Source: CAZCEC01 sp964497615 (GTDB taxonomy: Bacteria > Chloroflexota > Anaerolineae > Anaerolineales > UBA6663). From it: a stretch of 57,401 nt of DNA. The stretch spans positions 1 through 57,401 of the forward strand of contig CAZCEC010000040.1 of assembly GCA_964497615.1 (NCBI GenBank). Direction: 5' to 3'. Made by a program: the position numbers and the translations under genes. The notes under the pieces were generated by a model. The model was given only the letters and a program-made list of their open reading frames with translations. It was not told the DNA's origin and did not search any database. This document shows, one piece after another, positions 1 through 8,891 of the stretch; position 1 is the first letter of the stretch, and each line of letters starts with the position of its first letter.

Positions 1-41
1 CGAAGGTCTATAGCTCATGCCCCAATCGTAAGGCGATTTAG

Positions 42-641
42 GTGACTCGGAGTAGGAGCGCGATATCGCAGCGGCGCCTGGATCATTCCCTCGGGGTAAT
101 GCATGTAATGGCAGAACTCGCCGGGGTATATTCGCTTGATAGAGACAAAGCATTGACGGCCGCGTTGCTCCACGATGCCGGAAAAGAATTGACGTCGTCT
201 CAACAAGCGGAACTTGTGGCAGCAGCGAAGTATGAGATGCAACAACCCCACGATTATGACTATATGCACTACTTTCATGGTCCTGTCGGGTCATAGTATG
301 TAAGGAAAGAACTCGGCATCCAGGATGCTGTCATACTTGATGCTATTGCTAGTCACACGTACTACGACGAGGGTCCCAACTTCGACACGCCGTTGTCTTG
401 GTGCTTGCGATTCGCAGATTTTCTTGAACCCGGACGGGACTGGAGTCAAGTGAGGTGGCTGACGGGTATCGCACGGATGCGAGATGCGGTCTACAGCGGT
501 CGCCTCGCAGAAGCATCGTTTCTTGAGACCGGATGGCTGATCCAATGGTTTGAGGATGAGGGCATATTGGTTCATCCGAATATGATCCGTGTCTTTCAAG
601 ACCTGTCCGCGAAATTGAGTGTCGGTCGTGAGTTTCTGTGA
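42..641 (+). pseudogene. yqeK: YqeK-like HD-domain Ap4A hydrolase, interrupted by an in-frame TAG
   Basis: YqeK proteins are HD-superfamily phosphohydrolases that split diadenosine tetraphosphate symmetrically. One frame gives the family pattern: DHSLGV near residue 15, the metal-binding LLHDAGK with H44-D45, HGPVG at 79-83, ASHT at 103-106 and ADFLEPGRDW near 130, a YqeK signature. Codon 85 (294-296) is TAG, but the frame continues with YVRKELGIQD, exactly what follows HGPVG in intact homologues. The start is the GTG at 42, directly after a TAG at 39-41, so a few N-terminal residues may also be missing. The total of about 199 codons is normal for YqeK. It is either a recent pseudogene, a sequencing error or a suppressed stop. 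The surrounding DNA is less GC-rich than the rest of the window. Confidence 0.8.
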
Positions 642-697
642 GTACTTCTGAATTTTGCTCAACAACCATGCTGATTTGCCGACTCATACGTGATCCT

Positions 698-1397
698 CTA
701 ATCTCCGCACGGCCAATCAATGACATCATCTGCGGCAAAGAAGGGCTCAGGGTTGAGCCATACTCCTAGCATGTCGCCTTCACCCTGAAACTGCTTGATG
801 CCATAGTGCACATGCGGCCCCGTCGAATTCCCCGTATTGCCGCTGGCCGCCAGCACCTGCCCGCTGTCCACCAGATCGCCCACCTGCACCGAAAGCGATT
901 CGTTGTGGGCGAACCAGGTCTGGTAGTCGCCGTTCTCCACGACCACCAGCAATCCCCACGGGCCATTCNNNNNNNNNNCACACCACCTTGCCCCCCATCG
1001 TGGCGTAGACCGGCGTTCCGGCTTCCACCGGGAAATCAACACCCGTGTGCGTGGCGTAGTGCGGATCCTGAAAACCACATCCCAGCAGAGGGCGGTCATG
1101 TTCCCTGCCCCAGTGGCGGATCGGGCCACGCAGGGGCAGTCCCCACGGTGGCTGCGCGCCAGCGCTGCGGTAGCCATCACGGCCCACCTGTCCGCCGCCG
1201 GCTGGCACTGATCCATCACGTGTGTGCGCATCAGAATCCTGCGGCACGCCAAGCTGCCAGAGGGTCAGTTCGGCCCCGCCGAACGGCATTTGCGGCACGG
1301 TCAGGGAAATGAGCAGGTTTGGCAGGAACACGGCGAGGCAATAGCCCCCCATCCAGAACACCACCCCGCACCCAAAGAGCCCGCGCAGCGCTTTCAT
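698..1397 (-). CDS. M23 family peptidoglycan metallopeptidase, split by an assembly gap
   Basis: M23 (LytM-type) endopeptidases cut peptide cross-links in peptidoglycan. The first part (1397 down to the Ns) has a hydrophobic N-terminal segment and the zinc-site stretch HTGVDFPVEAGTPVYAT. The second part, in another frame, has WFAHNESL, the typical GQVLAASGNTGNSTG turn and the HxH motif PHVHYGI. Ten Ns at 969-978 separate them; the two halves are one base out of register, so the N count is a placeholder rather than the true gap length. It starts 9 bp after virB4 ends and is the last gene of the long minus-strand operon. There it probably opens the wall for the secretion machine, the job VirB1 lytic transglycosylases do in other systems. 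Family assignment is firm; the role is inferred. Confidence 0.85.
969..978. other. Assembly gap (10 Ns)
   Basis: Ten ambiguous bases lie inside the M23 peptidase gene. The reading frame before and after the gap does not match for a 10-base spacer, so the real length is unknown. Confidence 0.98.
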
Positions 1398-1406
1398 TGC
1401 CCTGCC

Positions 1407-4283
1407 CTACACGACGACCTGGGCACGCCGGCCGGAGGCGCGCGCCACGGCCTGTTGCTGCTCGCGGTTGGTCGCCAGCCGCGCCAACCGTTCCGGGTTG
1501 ACGGCAACATAGAGTGGGATGCGCATTTGATTGCCGAAGAGCAGTAGTCCTTCGCCCTTGCTGGCCCGCAAGATGTCGCCTTGCTCCGCCCGGCTCAGTC
1601 CAAACACTTCGCCCAGGGCGCGCACAGCGCTTTCGCTCTCCTGTCCGAACAGAAGCTTGATCCGGGCAATCTCGGCGATGGCCCGCGCTTCCGGGCTGGC
1701 GATTAGGCTGGAGACGTCCTGGGTGGCGAGATACAGCGCGGCGTTGTACTTGCGGAAGCTGCGCGCCATCCGCTCCAGGCGCGTGGCGGCGCCCGGCTGT
1801 TCCAGCAGATACCAGGCCTCGTCCACCACCAGGTGGGTCGGCTGCGCTGCCCCGCCCGCCACCACCTCATTCCAGACCAGCCGCAGCACCTGCCAGGCGA
1901 AGACTGGCGCGAGCGAACGCTCGACGTTTTCTCGCAAGGCGCGCAGGCCAAAGACCGCACATTGCGCCGACCGCAGGTCCACCGAGGTGCGCTGGCTGAA
2001 CAGGTCCGCGTAAAGACCGTAGGCGTACTGCTGAAGCACATGTGCTAAGGACTGGCTCTGCGCGCCAGGGCTGGCGGCCAGCGTGTCCACCAGGGCGGAC
2101 AGGGTCGGCCCCTGCCCGGCTGCTGGCCAAGTCTCGGGCTTTTCGGGATCAAGACCCCATTTGCGCATCGTTGCCTGGTAGGCGTCAACCAGCGCATTGA
2201 AGGTCGGCGCCTCCAGCCGTTCACCCAGGATGGCCTCGACAAACGCCGCCAGCGACTCAGCCGCGGCGCTCCAGGGGTTCTCGGAGGCGGGGTTGATGTC
2301 CATGATGTTCAGGACGTTTCCACCCGCAAGTGCCTGCGTGTACGACAGCACCCGGGCGATCTCGTCAGCCTCTGGGCCACCTCGCTCACGCAGTTGAGCC
2401 ATTACGTCTGGGATAGAAATGCTGTCCGCCTCTGCGAGCAACATCTCACACACATCTTGCAGCAGCCGGGTCTGAGCACCACTGACCGGCGCGGCAGCCA
2501 GCGACTGATACATGCTCGCCAGTTCCTGTGCCGCAAGCTGCGCGGAGTCTGGGTCACTGCGGTCAAGCTCAAGCCGCCACGGCTCGGATCGGCGTCCCAA
2601 CTCCACATAGGGCGCGTGCAGGTCCACCGCCAGGCGCAGGTACTCACGCTCTGGGTCAACAATGAAGACGCGATGCCCTTGAGCTACAACCGTCTCGATC
2701 ATCTGCTTGAGATAGACGGACTTGCCCCCACCCGGCGTGCCGATGATCAATTGCGAAGCGTTACTCTGCCCGCTCTCAAACGGATTCAAGCACACCAGTA
2801 AGCCATTCCCGCGGTGAACGCCGAAGTGCCAGCCCTGCGGATCGAGATACTCGCGGCGCACGAACGGGAAGAACGACCCAAGGCTGTCGGCTGACATGTT
2901 GCGGGGTTTGAGCCGATAGGTGGGCCGGGAGATGGGCCTCACCGTTTGTAGCACGCTCAGATGACGGCGCGTGGCGGGATAGTGGCGGATGTCCCGCACC
3001 TTCAGCAGGGTCTCAAAGTCCCGGCAGCGCTGGTCCAGTGTCTCCAGGTCGTTGGCCCACAGCAGGCTATACCAGTGCAGGAAAAACGGCGCCTGCAGTG
3101 CTGTTTCCATCTCCGCTCGCGCAGCCTCCAGGGAGTTTATGGCGGCCTGCCGCGCCCAGTCCGTGACCGCACCTCGTTTGGCATCTACCAGGGTCGCGGC
3201 CCTGAGCTCAGTCTCCTTCTCTTTGAACTGCTGGCGGATCACGGCTGGATCGGCAGCCGTCAGGTAGAGGGCGTGGGTGGCGTCACCCTGAAATGCCAGG
3301 ATGGCGGCTGCGTCCACCGGCACTGTGGGGTCGAAGTCGTAGAGCAGATAGCCGCGGGCGACGACCTCGCCGACGCGCAGGTAGTGTTCATGCTCCTCAA
3401 CCAGTGATGGCGCGAGCAGGTCAGCCAGGCGTGCCGTATCGCTCGCGGCGCCTTGAAACTCAGACGTTGTTGGGCACTGGCTCTCTATGGGGGTGCTGGT
3501 GAATACACCAGGCACAAACGCATTGCGCAATGGCGATTGACCGCCCACGACCCCCGGTGCGTGATGGTAGTGCTCCCACAGCACCTGGCAGGTCCGGCTG
3601 GCCGACAACGAGCGCACGCTCAGCCCTGGCTCGCCCAGGGCCGAGATCACCAGTTGCACTCTCTCCTCCAGCTTCTGCAGCGCCGCGCCGACGGTCGCAT
3701 CCGCCAGGAGCAAGTGCTGTCCCTTGGTGGAGATCGCTTCCGCAAACGGGTTTTCAGTCACGGCGACGAAGTAGCGCTGCTGCATGGGCATCAGCCGTGA
3801 CTGCACCGCCTGCAGAAACTGATTGGTCTCCTCCGCTGAGCGCTGCATGCAAGCGCGCCGAGCGGCAGCCGCGTCGTCGGAGGCCGTCTCCGCCAGCCTC
3901 CGCCACCGCTCGGCGTTGGCCTGCCAGCCGGCCAGATAGGCTGAGATGTCCTGCAGCCGGCTGGTGACCACGATCTGGATCCCCAGCGGCGCGCGCAGGC
4001 GCCGCAGCGCCGCCGAAAACTGCTGCCAGACTCGGGCGCGCGCGGCGCCATCCCCGCGTTCCAGGTCAAGCGGCTCGACCTCAAGCAAACGAACGAAGGT
4101 GCCGTTATCCAGCACCAGGGCGTCGCCAATCAGAGCGAACACGTCCACCAGCGGTTCGGTGGGCCCCACCTCGCCCGGCCCTGGGAAGGGCGGCGTAAGC
4201 GATTGAGCCACGGACTTTGACTGCCGCCGGACAAGCTGACTGGCCAGACGGCTGAACACGCGATCGGCGGAGCGGCCGTTCAT
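1407..4283 (-). CDS. virB4: VirB4/TraC-family type IV secretion ATPase
   Basis: VirB4 ATPases power assembly and substrate transfer in type IV secretion and conjugation machines at the inner face of the membrane. The 958-residue length fits the family. The C-terminal half holds a Walker A, GTPGGGKS (about residue 515), followed by the typical IVDPEREY segment, and a Walker B with HLVVDEAWYLLE (about 818), then a DVSSLI segment. The N-terminal half is the less conserved VirB4 domain. I chose ATG 4283 because it overlaps the stop of the upstream PrgI gene as ATGA; a GTG at 4295 is the alternative. No separate VirD4-type coupling ATPase was seen in the window. Its place after PrgI and a VirB6-like gene supports a T4SS core. 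Confidence 0.93.
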   Translation of the reverse strand: MNGRSADRVFSRLASQLVRRQSKSVAQSLTPPFPGPGEVGPTEPLVDVFALIGDALVLDNGTFVRLLEVEPLDLERGDGAARARVWQQFSAALRRLRAPLGIQIVVTSRLQDISAYLAGWQANAERWRRLAETASDDAAAARRACMQRSAEETNQFLQAVQSRLMPMQQRYFVAVTENPFAEAISTKGQHLLLADATVGAALQKLEERVQLVISALGEPGLSVRSLSASRTCQVLWEHYHHAPGVVGGQSPLRNAFVPGVFTSTPIESQCPTTSEFQGAASDTARLADLLAPSLVEEHEHYLRVGEVVARGYLLYDFDPTVPVDAAAILAFQGDATHALYLTAADPAVIRQQFKEKETELRAATLVDAKRGAVTDWARQAAINSLEAARAEMETALQAPFFLHWYSLLWANDLETLDQRCRDFETLLKVRDIRHYPATRRHLSVLQTVRPISRPTYRLKPRNMSADSLGSFFPFVRREYLDPQGWHFGVHRGNGLLVCLNPFESGQSNASQLIIGTPGGGKSVYLKQMIETVVAQGHRVFIVDPEREYLRLAVDLHAPYVELGRRSEPWRLELDRSDPDSAQLAAQELASMYQSLAAAPVSGAQTRLLQDVCEMLLAEADSISIPDVMAQLRERGGPEADEIARVLSYTQALAGGNVLNIMDINPASENPWSAAAESLAAFVEAILGERLEAPTFNALVDAYQATMRKWGLDPEKPETWPAAGQGPTLSALVDTLAASPGAQSQSLAHVLQQYAYGLYADLFSQRTSVDLRSAQCAVFGLRALRENVERSLAPVFAWQVLRLVWNEVVAGGAAQPTHLVVDEAWYLLEQPGAATRLERMARSFRKYNAALYLATQDVSSLIASPEARAIAEIARIKLLFGQESESAVRALGEVFGLSRAEQGDILRASKGEGLLLFGNQMRIPLYVAVNPERLARLATNREQQQAVARASGRRAQVVV

Positions 4284-4771
4284 AGACTGTCCCACATGCG
4301 GCTGAGCTGCAGCGCCCCACCCTGCGCCAGCCAGAGCGTCAGGCCGGTCAGGATGGACGCCCCCAATGCGTTCGCTGACAGGTAGAGAAAGCTCGGCCGC
4401 CTCGCCACCGCAGCCTGGGGCGCTTCCTGTTCGGCCGCTACTGCAACTTCTGACTCATCCCAGGCCACGCGCCGTCCATCGGGCGTCTCGCGTACGGCCC
4501 GGTGTATCAGATAGCGGGAGCGCCGCCGAAAGAGAAGCTGTTCCAGCACCCAGGCTTCCAGGGTCTTGCCATCCATTTCGCCAAACGCCCAGGCCAGACC
4601 CACGCCGAGAACGAGCACACCCAGCGCCCCGCGCAGGAACAGCGGCCAGTCGCGCAGACCAGCCACGGCCGCCAGGGCAAGTCCGCCCGCCGGTACCAGA
4701 ATGGCCAGTTGCCGATATGTCAGCCCGAAGAACGTACGCTGCGAGACATCAACCCGAGTCGGTGGTCGCAT
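4280..4771 (-). CDS. PrgI family (VirB3-like) membrane protein
   Basis: PrgI proteins are small inner-membrane subunits that sit next to VirB4 in Gram-positive-type T4SSs and are considered VirB3-like. This 163-residue protein begins with RVDVSQRTFFGLTYRQLAIL and has two hydrophobic segments near residues 23-65, then a short cytoplasmic stretch with LEQLLFRRRSRYLIHR, the usual PrgI layout. A third hydrophobic segment near the C-terminus (about 125-150) is extra. It is joined to virB4 by an ATGA overlap and preceded by an AGGGA Shine-Dalgarno. The PrgI-VirB4 pair is a strong marker of a T4SS module. Confidence 0.85.
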   Translation of the reverse strand: MRPPTRVDVSQRTFFGLTYRQLAILVPAGGLALAAVAGLRDWPLFLRGALGVLVLGVGLAWAFGEMDGKTLEAWVLEQLLFRRRSRYLIHRAVRETPDGRRVAWDESEVAVAAEQEAPQAAVARRPSFLYLSANALGASILTGLTLWLAQGGALQLSRMWDSL

Positions 4772-4783
4772 GGTGATCCATCC

Positions 4784-6961
4784 CTAACGAGAGTAGAGGT
4801 CACGGCCAGGGCGTGGACCGAGGCCCGTATCGCGGCTGCGCGCGAAGGCCGCCTGCGCTTCTTCAGGAAAGCCGTCGTCCAGCCGAAAGCCATGTTTCTC
4901 AGCCACCGCCTGAAAAGCGCCAATGAATGTGCCGGGCGAGTTCTTGTTGGCGTCGTCCAGGTGGGCTTCAAACAGCTCGCGCTGGGCGTCCAGTCCCCCA
5001 GGTTCGCCCTGGTTGCGCCAGGCCCCATAGGAGCCGTGCGCCAGCCGTAGCATGTCTTCCATGTGCGTTGCCCGCCCGCTGTTGACAAATGCCTGATGCA
5101 GGCCGCCGGCCATCAGCGCCGTGTTATCGCGCCCCAACGTGAACAGGTCGTTCGGCCAGTGGCTGAGGTTCTGCTTTGACCATCGCATGGCATCGTCAAC
5201 TTCTGCGGGACGCTGGGCCGATGTGGTCGCCATTCCCGCGGTACTGCGCTGGTGGAGGTCGCCCAGAGTGCTGCCAAGTTGCAGGCCCGCACCCAGGCTG
5301 CGCAGAAGTGGGTTTGAGCTTCCCAGAGTCAACGCACGCCCAAGCGACTGGGCCAACTGCGCCTGGTGTGGAGCAGGCGCTGACGAGCCCGACGGATTAG
5401 GTGTCGGCTGAGCATGCGAGGCGCTGGCGCGTTCGGGCGTGTTGCTTTCGCTACGCGGCGATTGCCTGGCGTCGCCTTCCGGGGTGGGATTGGCTGCCAA
5501 CCCCGACATACCTTGAGCAGGGCCGGCCGCTACGTTGTCAGTCCCGCTTGGCGGTTGGGCGCTGCCGCTGGCGGACGAGCCAGGAAACAAGCCCGCCAGA
5601 CGGCTGGCAATGCTCCCCGTGCTGGCGCTGGAGACGCTGGCCCCACCCGGTGCAGCCGAGGCCGCACCCGCGCTAGTGCTAGATGCCGTGCTTCCAGCGG
5701 CTGCTGAAGCGCCAGTCCCCGCACCGCCGGCCAGGGTGCCCGTGCCCGCCATCCCAGCTCCAGCGCCAACCGCCCCGGCGGCCACGCCGCCCAGTGCCAT
5801 GCCCCCAGCCAATACGGCCAATTGGGCAACGCCGGTCGCAGCATCCCAGGCGCGCCGATGCACTTCGGCCAACGCGCCGAACACCATCTCACCGACCTTG
5901 TAGTTGATGGCGATCAGCACGCTGATGACGCCCGCGGTGACAAATACGCCCGAGACGAAGGTGCCCAGATCGCCGCTGCCCTGTGCGTTGAGCACCCCGT
6001 AGAACATGGACACCGCTGCCTTGATGAGCAGGGCATCAATCACCGGCACCAAGAACGTGATCGTCACAGCCTTGAGCCAGAGGCCCTGCAGCCAGCGTAG
6101 GGGCGGCAGACTTGACAACATCAGAACAACTGGCGCGAGGGTAGTCAGCAGATAAACCAGCGCGGTGCAGGCAGCAAGCGCCAGGCCCAGCCCAATCATC
6201 ACGCTGGAGGCGAGAAACAGGGCGAAGAATGCGGATATGAGTGCCGCCACATTGAAAAATGCGCCGGCCAGCGTCTCGCCAGTCACGCGGTCGCCCGTGT
6301 CCAGGCGGAGAATGCTCAAGGCCGCGGCCGTGCTCAGCCGGTGGACCAGTCCCAGCAGATAGTAGGACGCGCCAGCCGCGCCGGCGGTCAGCAGCCAGCT
6401 CAGCAGCGCCTCCTTCAGGTCCACGAGCCCCAGGGCGGAGGTCGCGCCCAACCGCAGGGCGCTCACCGCCGTGAGCAGCAGCGTGACCGGCAGCAGCAGA
6501 AGCCCAAGAGCCATGGTCGCCTGCCAGTGCGGCCAGATGATATTGGCGAAGAGCGGCGTGGCCGCCCCAGCCTCGGTCGCCGGGGCCAGGCCGTATTCGC
6601 CAAAGATCATGCGGTCCAGCGCACCCGCGAACCGGCTGCCAGCATCGCGGTAGGCGTTCAGCGCGATGCGGTTGCTCATCTGCACTACTGCGTCCGTCAT
6701 CGTCTCGAACGGGAAGCGGATGATGTGAAAGATGTTCTCGACGATGGTGGTCGTGGCTGTGGGTGACGGCGTGGCTGTTACGCCGGGAGTGGGAGTCGCT
6801 CCTGAATTCGGCGTGACCGGTGGAGCCGGCGTCTCGCTCACCTGGGCCGGAGGCTGAAGTTCCGGGTTCTGCTGGTGCGAAGCCGCGACCGTGAGCGGCC
6901 ACCAGGTGAGGGCGGCCAACAGACCAATCAGGACCAATCCGCACTGTGCGATTCGAGTCAT
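4784..6961 (-). CDS. VirB6/TrbL-like polytopic membrane protein with long low-complexity tail
   Basis: The 725-residue product starts with a signal-like hydrophobic segment (residues 1-25) and a Thr/Pro-rich linker, then six or more membrane segments between roughly 125 and 400. This is the layout of TrbL/VirB6 channel subunits, which form the inner-membrane pore of T4SSs. A long Ala/Gly/Ser/Thr/Pro-rich stretch follows (about 400-600) and then a soluble tail with no recognised domain. I placed the start at ATG 6961 because the signal segment begins there; the same frame is open further upstream but overlaps the preceding gene with non-coding-like sequence. Position directly before PrgI and VirB4 supports the VirB6 call. 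The sequence is too divergent for a firm family name. Confidence 0.7.
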   Translation of the reverse strand: MTRIAQCGLVLIGLLAALTWWPLTVAASHQQNPELQPPAQVSETPAPPVTPNSGATPTPGVTATPSPTATTTIVENIFHIIRFPFETMTDAVVQMSNRIALNAYRDAGSRFAGALDRMIFGEYGLAPATEAGAATPLFANIIWPHWQATMALGLLLLPVTLLLTAVSALRLGATSALGLVDLKEALLSWLLTAGAAGASYYLLGLVHRLSTAAALSILRLDTGDRVTGETLAGAFFNVAALISAFFALFLASSVMIGLGLALAACTALVYLLTTLAPVVLMLSSLPPLRWLQGLWLKAVTITFLVPVIDALLIKAAVSMFYGVLNAQGSGDLGTFVSGVFVTAGVISVLIAINYKVGEMVFGALAEVHRRAWDAATGVAQLAVLAGGMALGGVAAGAVGAGAGMAGTGTLAGGAGTGASAAAGSTASSTSAGAASAAPGGASVSSASTGSIASRLAGLFPGSSASGSAQPPSGTDNVAAGPAQGMSGLAANPTPEGDARQSPRSESNTPERASASHAQPTPNPSGSSAPAPHQAQLAQSLGRALTLGSSNPLLRSLGAGLQLGSTLGDLHQRSTAGMATTSAQRPAEVDDAMRWSKQNLSHWPNDLFTLGRDNTALMAGGLHQAFVNSGRATHMEDMLRLAHGSYGAWRNQGEPGGLDAQRELFEAHLDDANKNSPGTFIGAFQAVAEKHGFRLDDGFPEEAQAAFARSRDTGLGPRPGRDLYSR

Positions 6962-6974
6962 GGCCCGGACTGCC

Positions 6975-7385
6975 TCAGAATTGGGGGAGCGTGAACGACG
7001 TGTCAACATAGCCCCTGATAGCATCAAACACGACACCCACGAACGTCGTCGCCATGACCGACAGCGCGAAAATGAACACCGCGGCGATGATGTTGAGCCA
7101 GGCCTGACTGACGCCCATCGGGCTGCCCACCAGGTTGGCCAGTTGGGCCGACCACAGGCCACGCGCCACGCTCACCGCGAAGACCGAGACGCTGGAGAAC
7201 ACGAAGAACTGGATGAACAACCGCGCCAGACTGGCCACCATGTCCACCAGTACCTGGGCAGAGCCGCCGGGCTGCGGCTCTTGCAGGGGATTGGCGGCAA
7301 GAGCGGTCATGGCAGTCGCCGGCAGCAGGGCAAACGCGGCAACAACTAGCAGGGCGATCAGGATGGGATGAACTTGCTTTGGCAC
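6975..7385 (-). CDS. Small membrane protein of the Tad/T4SS operon
   Basis: This 136-residue protein has an N-terminal signal-like segment (residues 6-30) and two further hydrophobic segments (about 50-70 and 88-115). The start is the GTG at 7385, which has a GAGGAAGG Shine-Dalgarno seven bases upstream; the longer open frame upstream encodes Arg-rich non-protein-like sequence. It lies between another membrane protein and the VirB6-like gene, 13 bp before the latter. Small proteins with a signal sequence and two membrane helices occur as VirB2-type subunits in T4SS loci, so a VirB2-like pilin or channel subunit is possible. This is only an inference from size, topology and place. Confidence 0.65.
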   Translation of the reverse strand: MPKQVHPILIALLVVAAFALLPATAMTALAANPLQEPQPGGSAQVLVDMVASLARLFIQFFVFSSVSVFAVSVARGLWSAQLANLVGSPMGVSQAWLNIIAAVFIFALSVMATTFVGVVFDAIRGYVDTSFTLPQF

Positions 7386-7405
7386 TTGAACACCTTCCTC
7401 GGGAA

Positions 7406-7924
7406 TCAGCGTTGCAGTGCGCCGCCAATCGCGTTGGCGACGTTCAGTCCGGCGATGGTCAGAACGCCGGTCAGGAGGATGAGGCCGATCCGATGCCAGC
7501 CGCTGGCGACGGCGCGTGGCAGTCCAAACGCTATGGCCAGTTGGGTGGCGGCCACCCCTCCAACCAGTGCCGCCGTCAACCCAGCCGCGGCACATAGGAT
7601 CACCGCTCGAACCACGAAGGCCGCCAGGGCGCGCCAGAGGGCCAGGGCAGCGGCGACCTCGGTTGCAGCGCTTGCGGACACCAGGGCCGCGATGTCCTCG
7701 CCCAGCGCCCGGGCGCTTACCGCCACCGCCGCGCAGATGACCACTGGCAGAAAGCGGTTCAGCACCTCAGCCAGAGCGCCAGGCTGTCCGGTGATGGCCT
7801 GAAAATGACCCTGAGCCAGCGTCGTCACCGTTGCCACGGCCAGATACAGGCCGATGAGGCCAGTGGCCAACTCCACCACCTCGGCCAGCACCGCCACGAG
7901 CTGAGCCTGCGCGAACAGCGTCAT
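7406..7924 (-). CDS. Ala-rich membrane protein of the Tad/T4SS operon
   Basis: A 172-residue, very hydrophobic protein with about four membrane segments (roughly residues 5-35, 55-75, 95-125, 140-165). It starts at ATG 7924 with a GAGG nine bases upstream, 11 bp after the end of the TadE-like gene, so it is in the same transcript. No family is recognised. Neighbouring genes suggest it is part of the membrane platform shared by the pilus and secretion components. Confidence 0.65.
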   Translation of the reverse strand: MTLFAQAQLVAVLAEVVELATGLIGLYLAVATVTTLAQGHFQAITGQPGALAEVLNRFLPVVICAAVAVSARALGEDIAALVSASAATEVAAALALWRALAAFVVRAVILCAAAGLTAALVGGVAATQLAIAFGLPRAVASGWHRIGLILLTGVLTIAGLNVANAIGGALQR

Positions 7925-7935
7925 GGCCGGCAACC

Positions 7936-8382
7936 TCACGGCGTCCCACCGATGATGGTACCGATCCAGTCCGACTTGTACGCCTGGCGCGGCAGGCTGT
8001 ACTCGTAGTGGATCGTGAAGACCACGGGGTTCCATGTGCCCCCGCCCTGAAAGAAGAACAGGTCCCGCAAGGTGTAGCCGGTTTGGCAGGTGGCATCACT
8101 TGAAAAGGCCAGCCCGCCCGGGTTGTCCTGCGGTACGGTATAGGTTGAAAGACTCTGCGCACGGGCGGCATTGCCCTGGGCGTAGGCGCTGTCTGCGCGC
8201 ACGGCCTGGGCCGCCGCCGTGACGCAGTCGTTCGTCGCGGTGATGAGCGCCAGATGGGTGTAGAACAGCCGACCCAGGACCAGCATTCCCACGATCATGA
8301 CCACGATGAGGGGCAGAACCAACGCCAGCTCCGCGCCGGCCTGGCCGTGTTCCCTGGAATTCTTGCTCGACTGGTTACGCAT
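7936..8382 (-). CDS. tadE: TadE-like pseudopilin
   Basis: TadE family proteins are minor pseudopilins of the Flp/Tad pilus. The N-terminus has the hallmark: a short charged head, then GQAGAELALVLPLIVVMIVG, a Gly-Gln...Ala-Glu motif entering a single membrane helix (residues 13-40), followed by an extracytoplasmic domain with two Cys near residues 53 and 99 that could form a disulfide. Length (148) fits. A strong AGGAGG Shine-Dalgarno lies just before ATG 8382. It follows a second TadE-like gene by 8 bp. Confidence 0.82.
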   Translation of the reverse strand: MRNQSSKNSREHGQAGAELALVLPLIVVMIVGMLVLGRLFYTHLALITATNDCVTAAAQAVRADSAYAQGNAARAQSLSTYTVPQDNPGGLAFSSDATCQTGYTLRDLFFFQGGGTWNPVVFTIHYEYSLPRQAYKSDWIGTIIGGTP

Positions 8383-8390
8383 AGGGCCTC

Positions 8391-8822
8391 CTATTCACAG
8401 CCATCTGCCGGCTTCCCCGCCCAGAAGCGCCAATCGCGCGTCTGCGAGCCAGCGCGAAGCCGAAACGTGAAGTCTCCGATCAGCGGCAAGCGTGCTGAAG
8501 CCGTTGAATTGAGCCGCGAAACCACGGCGCGCTCGCAGGCCGGCGCGCCAGCGCCAATGTGGGCCGAGCCGGCCGCCGCGCCGGCGGGGGCCAGCACGCC
8601 CATGATGCGGCGCACATCGGCCATCCCGCTGCCCTGGAGACCCGTCCGCCTGGCCCCGGTGGGCAGGCTCGCGCCGGCCAGCAGCAGGCTGAATAACCAG
8701 ATAGCCAGGGCAAACACCACCATCACAGCCAGCAGGAAGGTTGGGAGAACGATGGCGAACTCGCTGGAGGAGGCTCCGGGCTGGTCCGCGCAAAGTTGGT
8801 GCAGTCGTTGACGTTTTGGCAT
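8391..8822 (-). CDS. TadE/TadF-like pseudopilin
   Basis: A 143-residue protein with the TadE-type N-terminus: GASSSEFAIVLPTFLLAVMV runs into one membrane helix (about residues 18-48), the conserved Glu sitting at the start of the helix. The rest is a small extracytoplasmic domain with a pair of Cys. No Shine-Dalgarno is visible before ATG 8822; a 16-bp stem hairpin ends 20 bases upstream of it. It is probably a second minor pseudopilin that works with the TadE-like protein encoded next to it. Confidence 0.75.
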   Translation of the reverse strand: MPKRQRLHQLCADQPGASSSEFAIVLPTFLLAVMVVFALAIWLFSLLLAGASLPTGARRTGLQGSGMADVRRIMGVLAPAGAAAGSAHIGAGAPACERAVVSRLNSTASARLPLIGDFTFRLRAGSQTRDWRFWAGKPADGCE

Positions 8823-8841
8823 GTTCGGTCGCAGGGATTGG

Positions 8842-8880
8842 CAGCGATCCGCTCCCGCCGCTGACGGGAGCGGATCGCTG
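8842..8880 (-). terminator. Perfect 16-bp stem hairpin between pilin and tadE genes
   Basis: Arms 8842-8857 and 8865-8880 are perfectly complementary with a 7-base loop. It lies 11 bp beyond the Flp pilin stop in the direction of transcription and 20 bp before the next gene. There is no T-run, so it may act as a partial terminator or as a 3' stabiliser of the pilin message, giving more pilin than assembly proteins. Confidence 0.7.
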
Positions 8881-8891
8881 GCGCAATCCGG

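Noticed and set aside
641..780. Left attachment repeat of the element
   Set aside because: No copy of the tRNA-Gly 3' end was found here or elsewhere left of 36461, so the left end could not be placed.
698..1397. True frameshift in the M23 gene
   Set aside because: The frame change falls at the Ns, whose number is arbitrary, so there is no evidence for a mutation.
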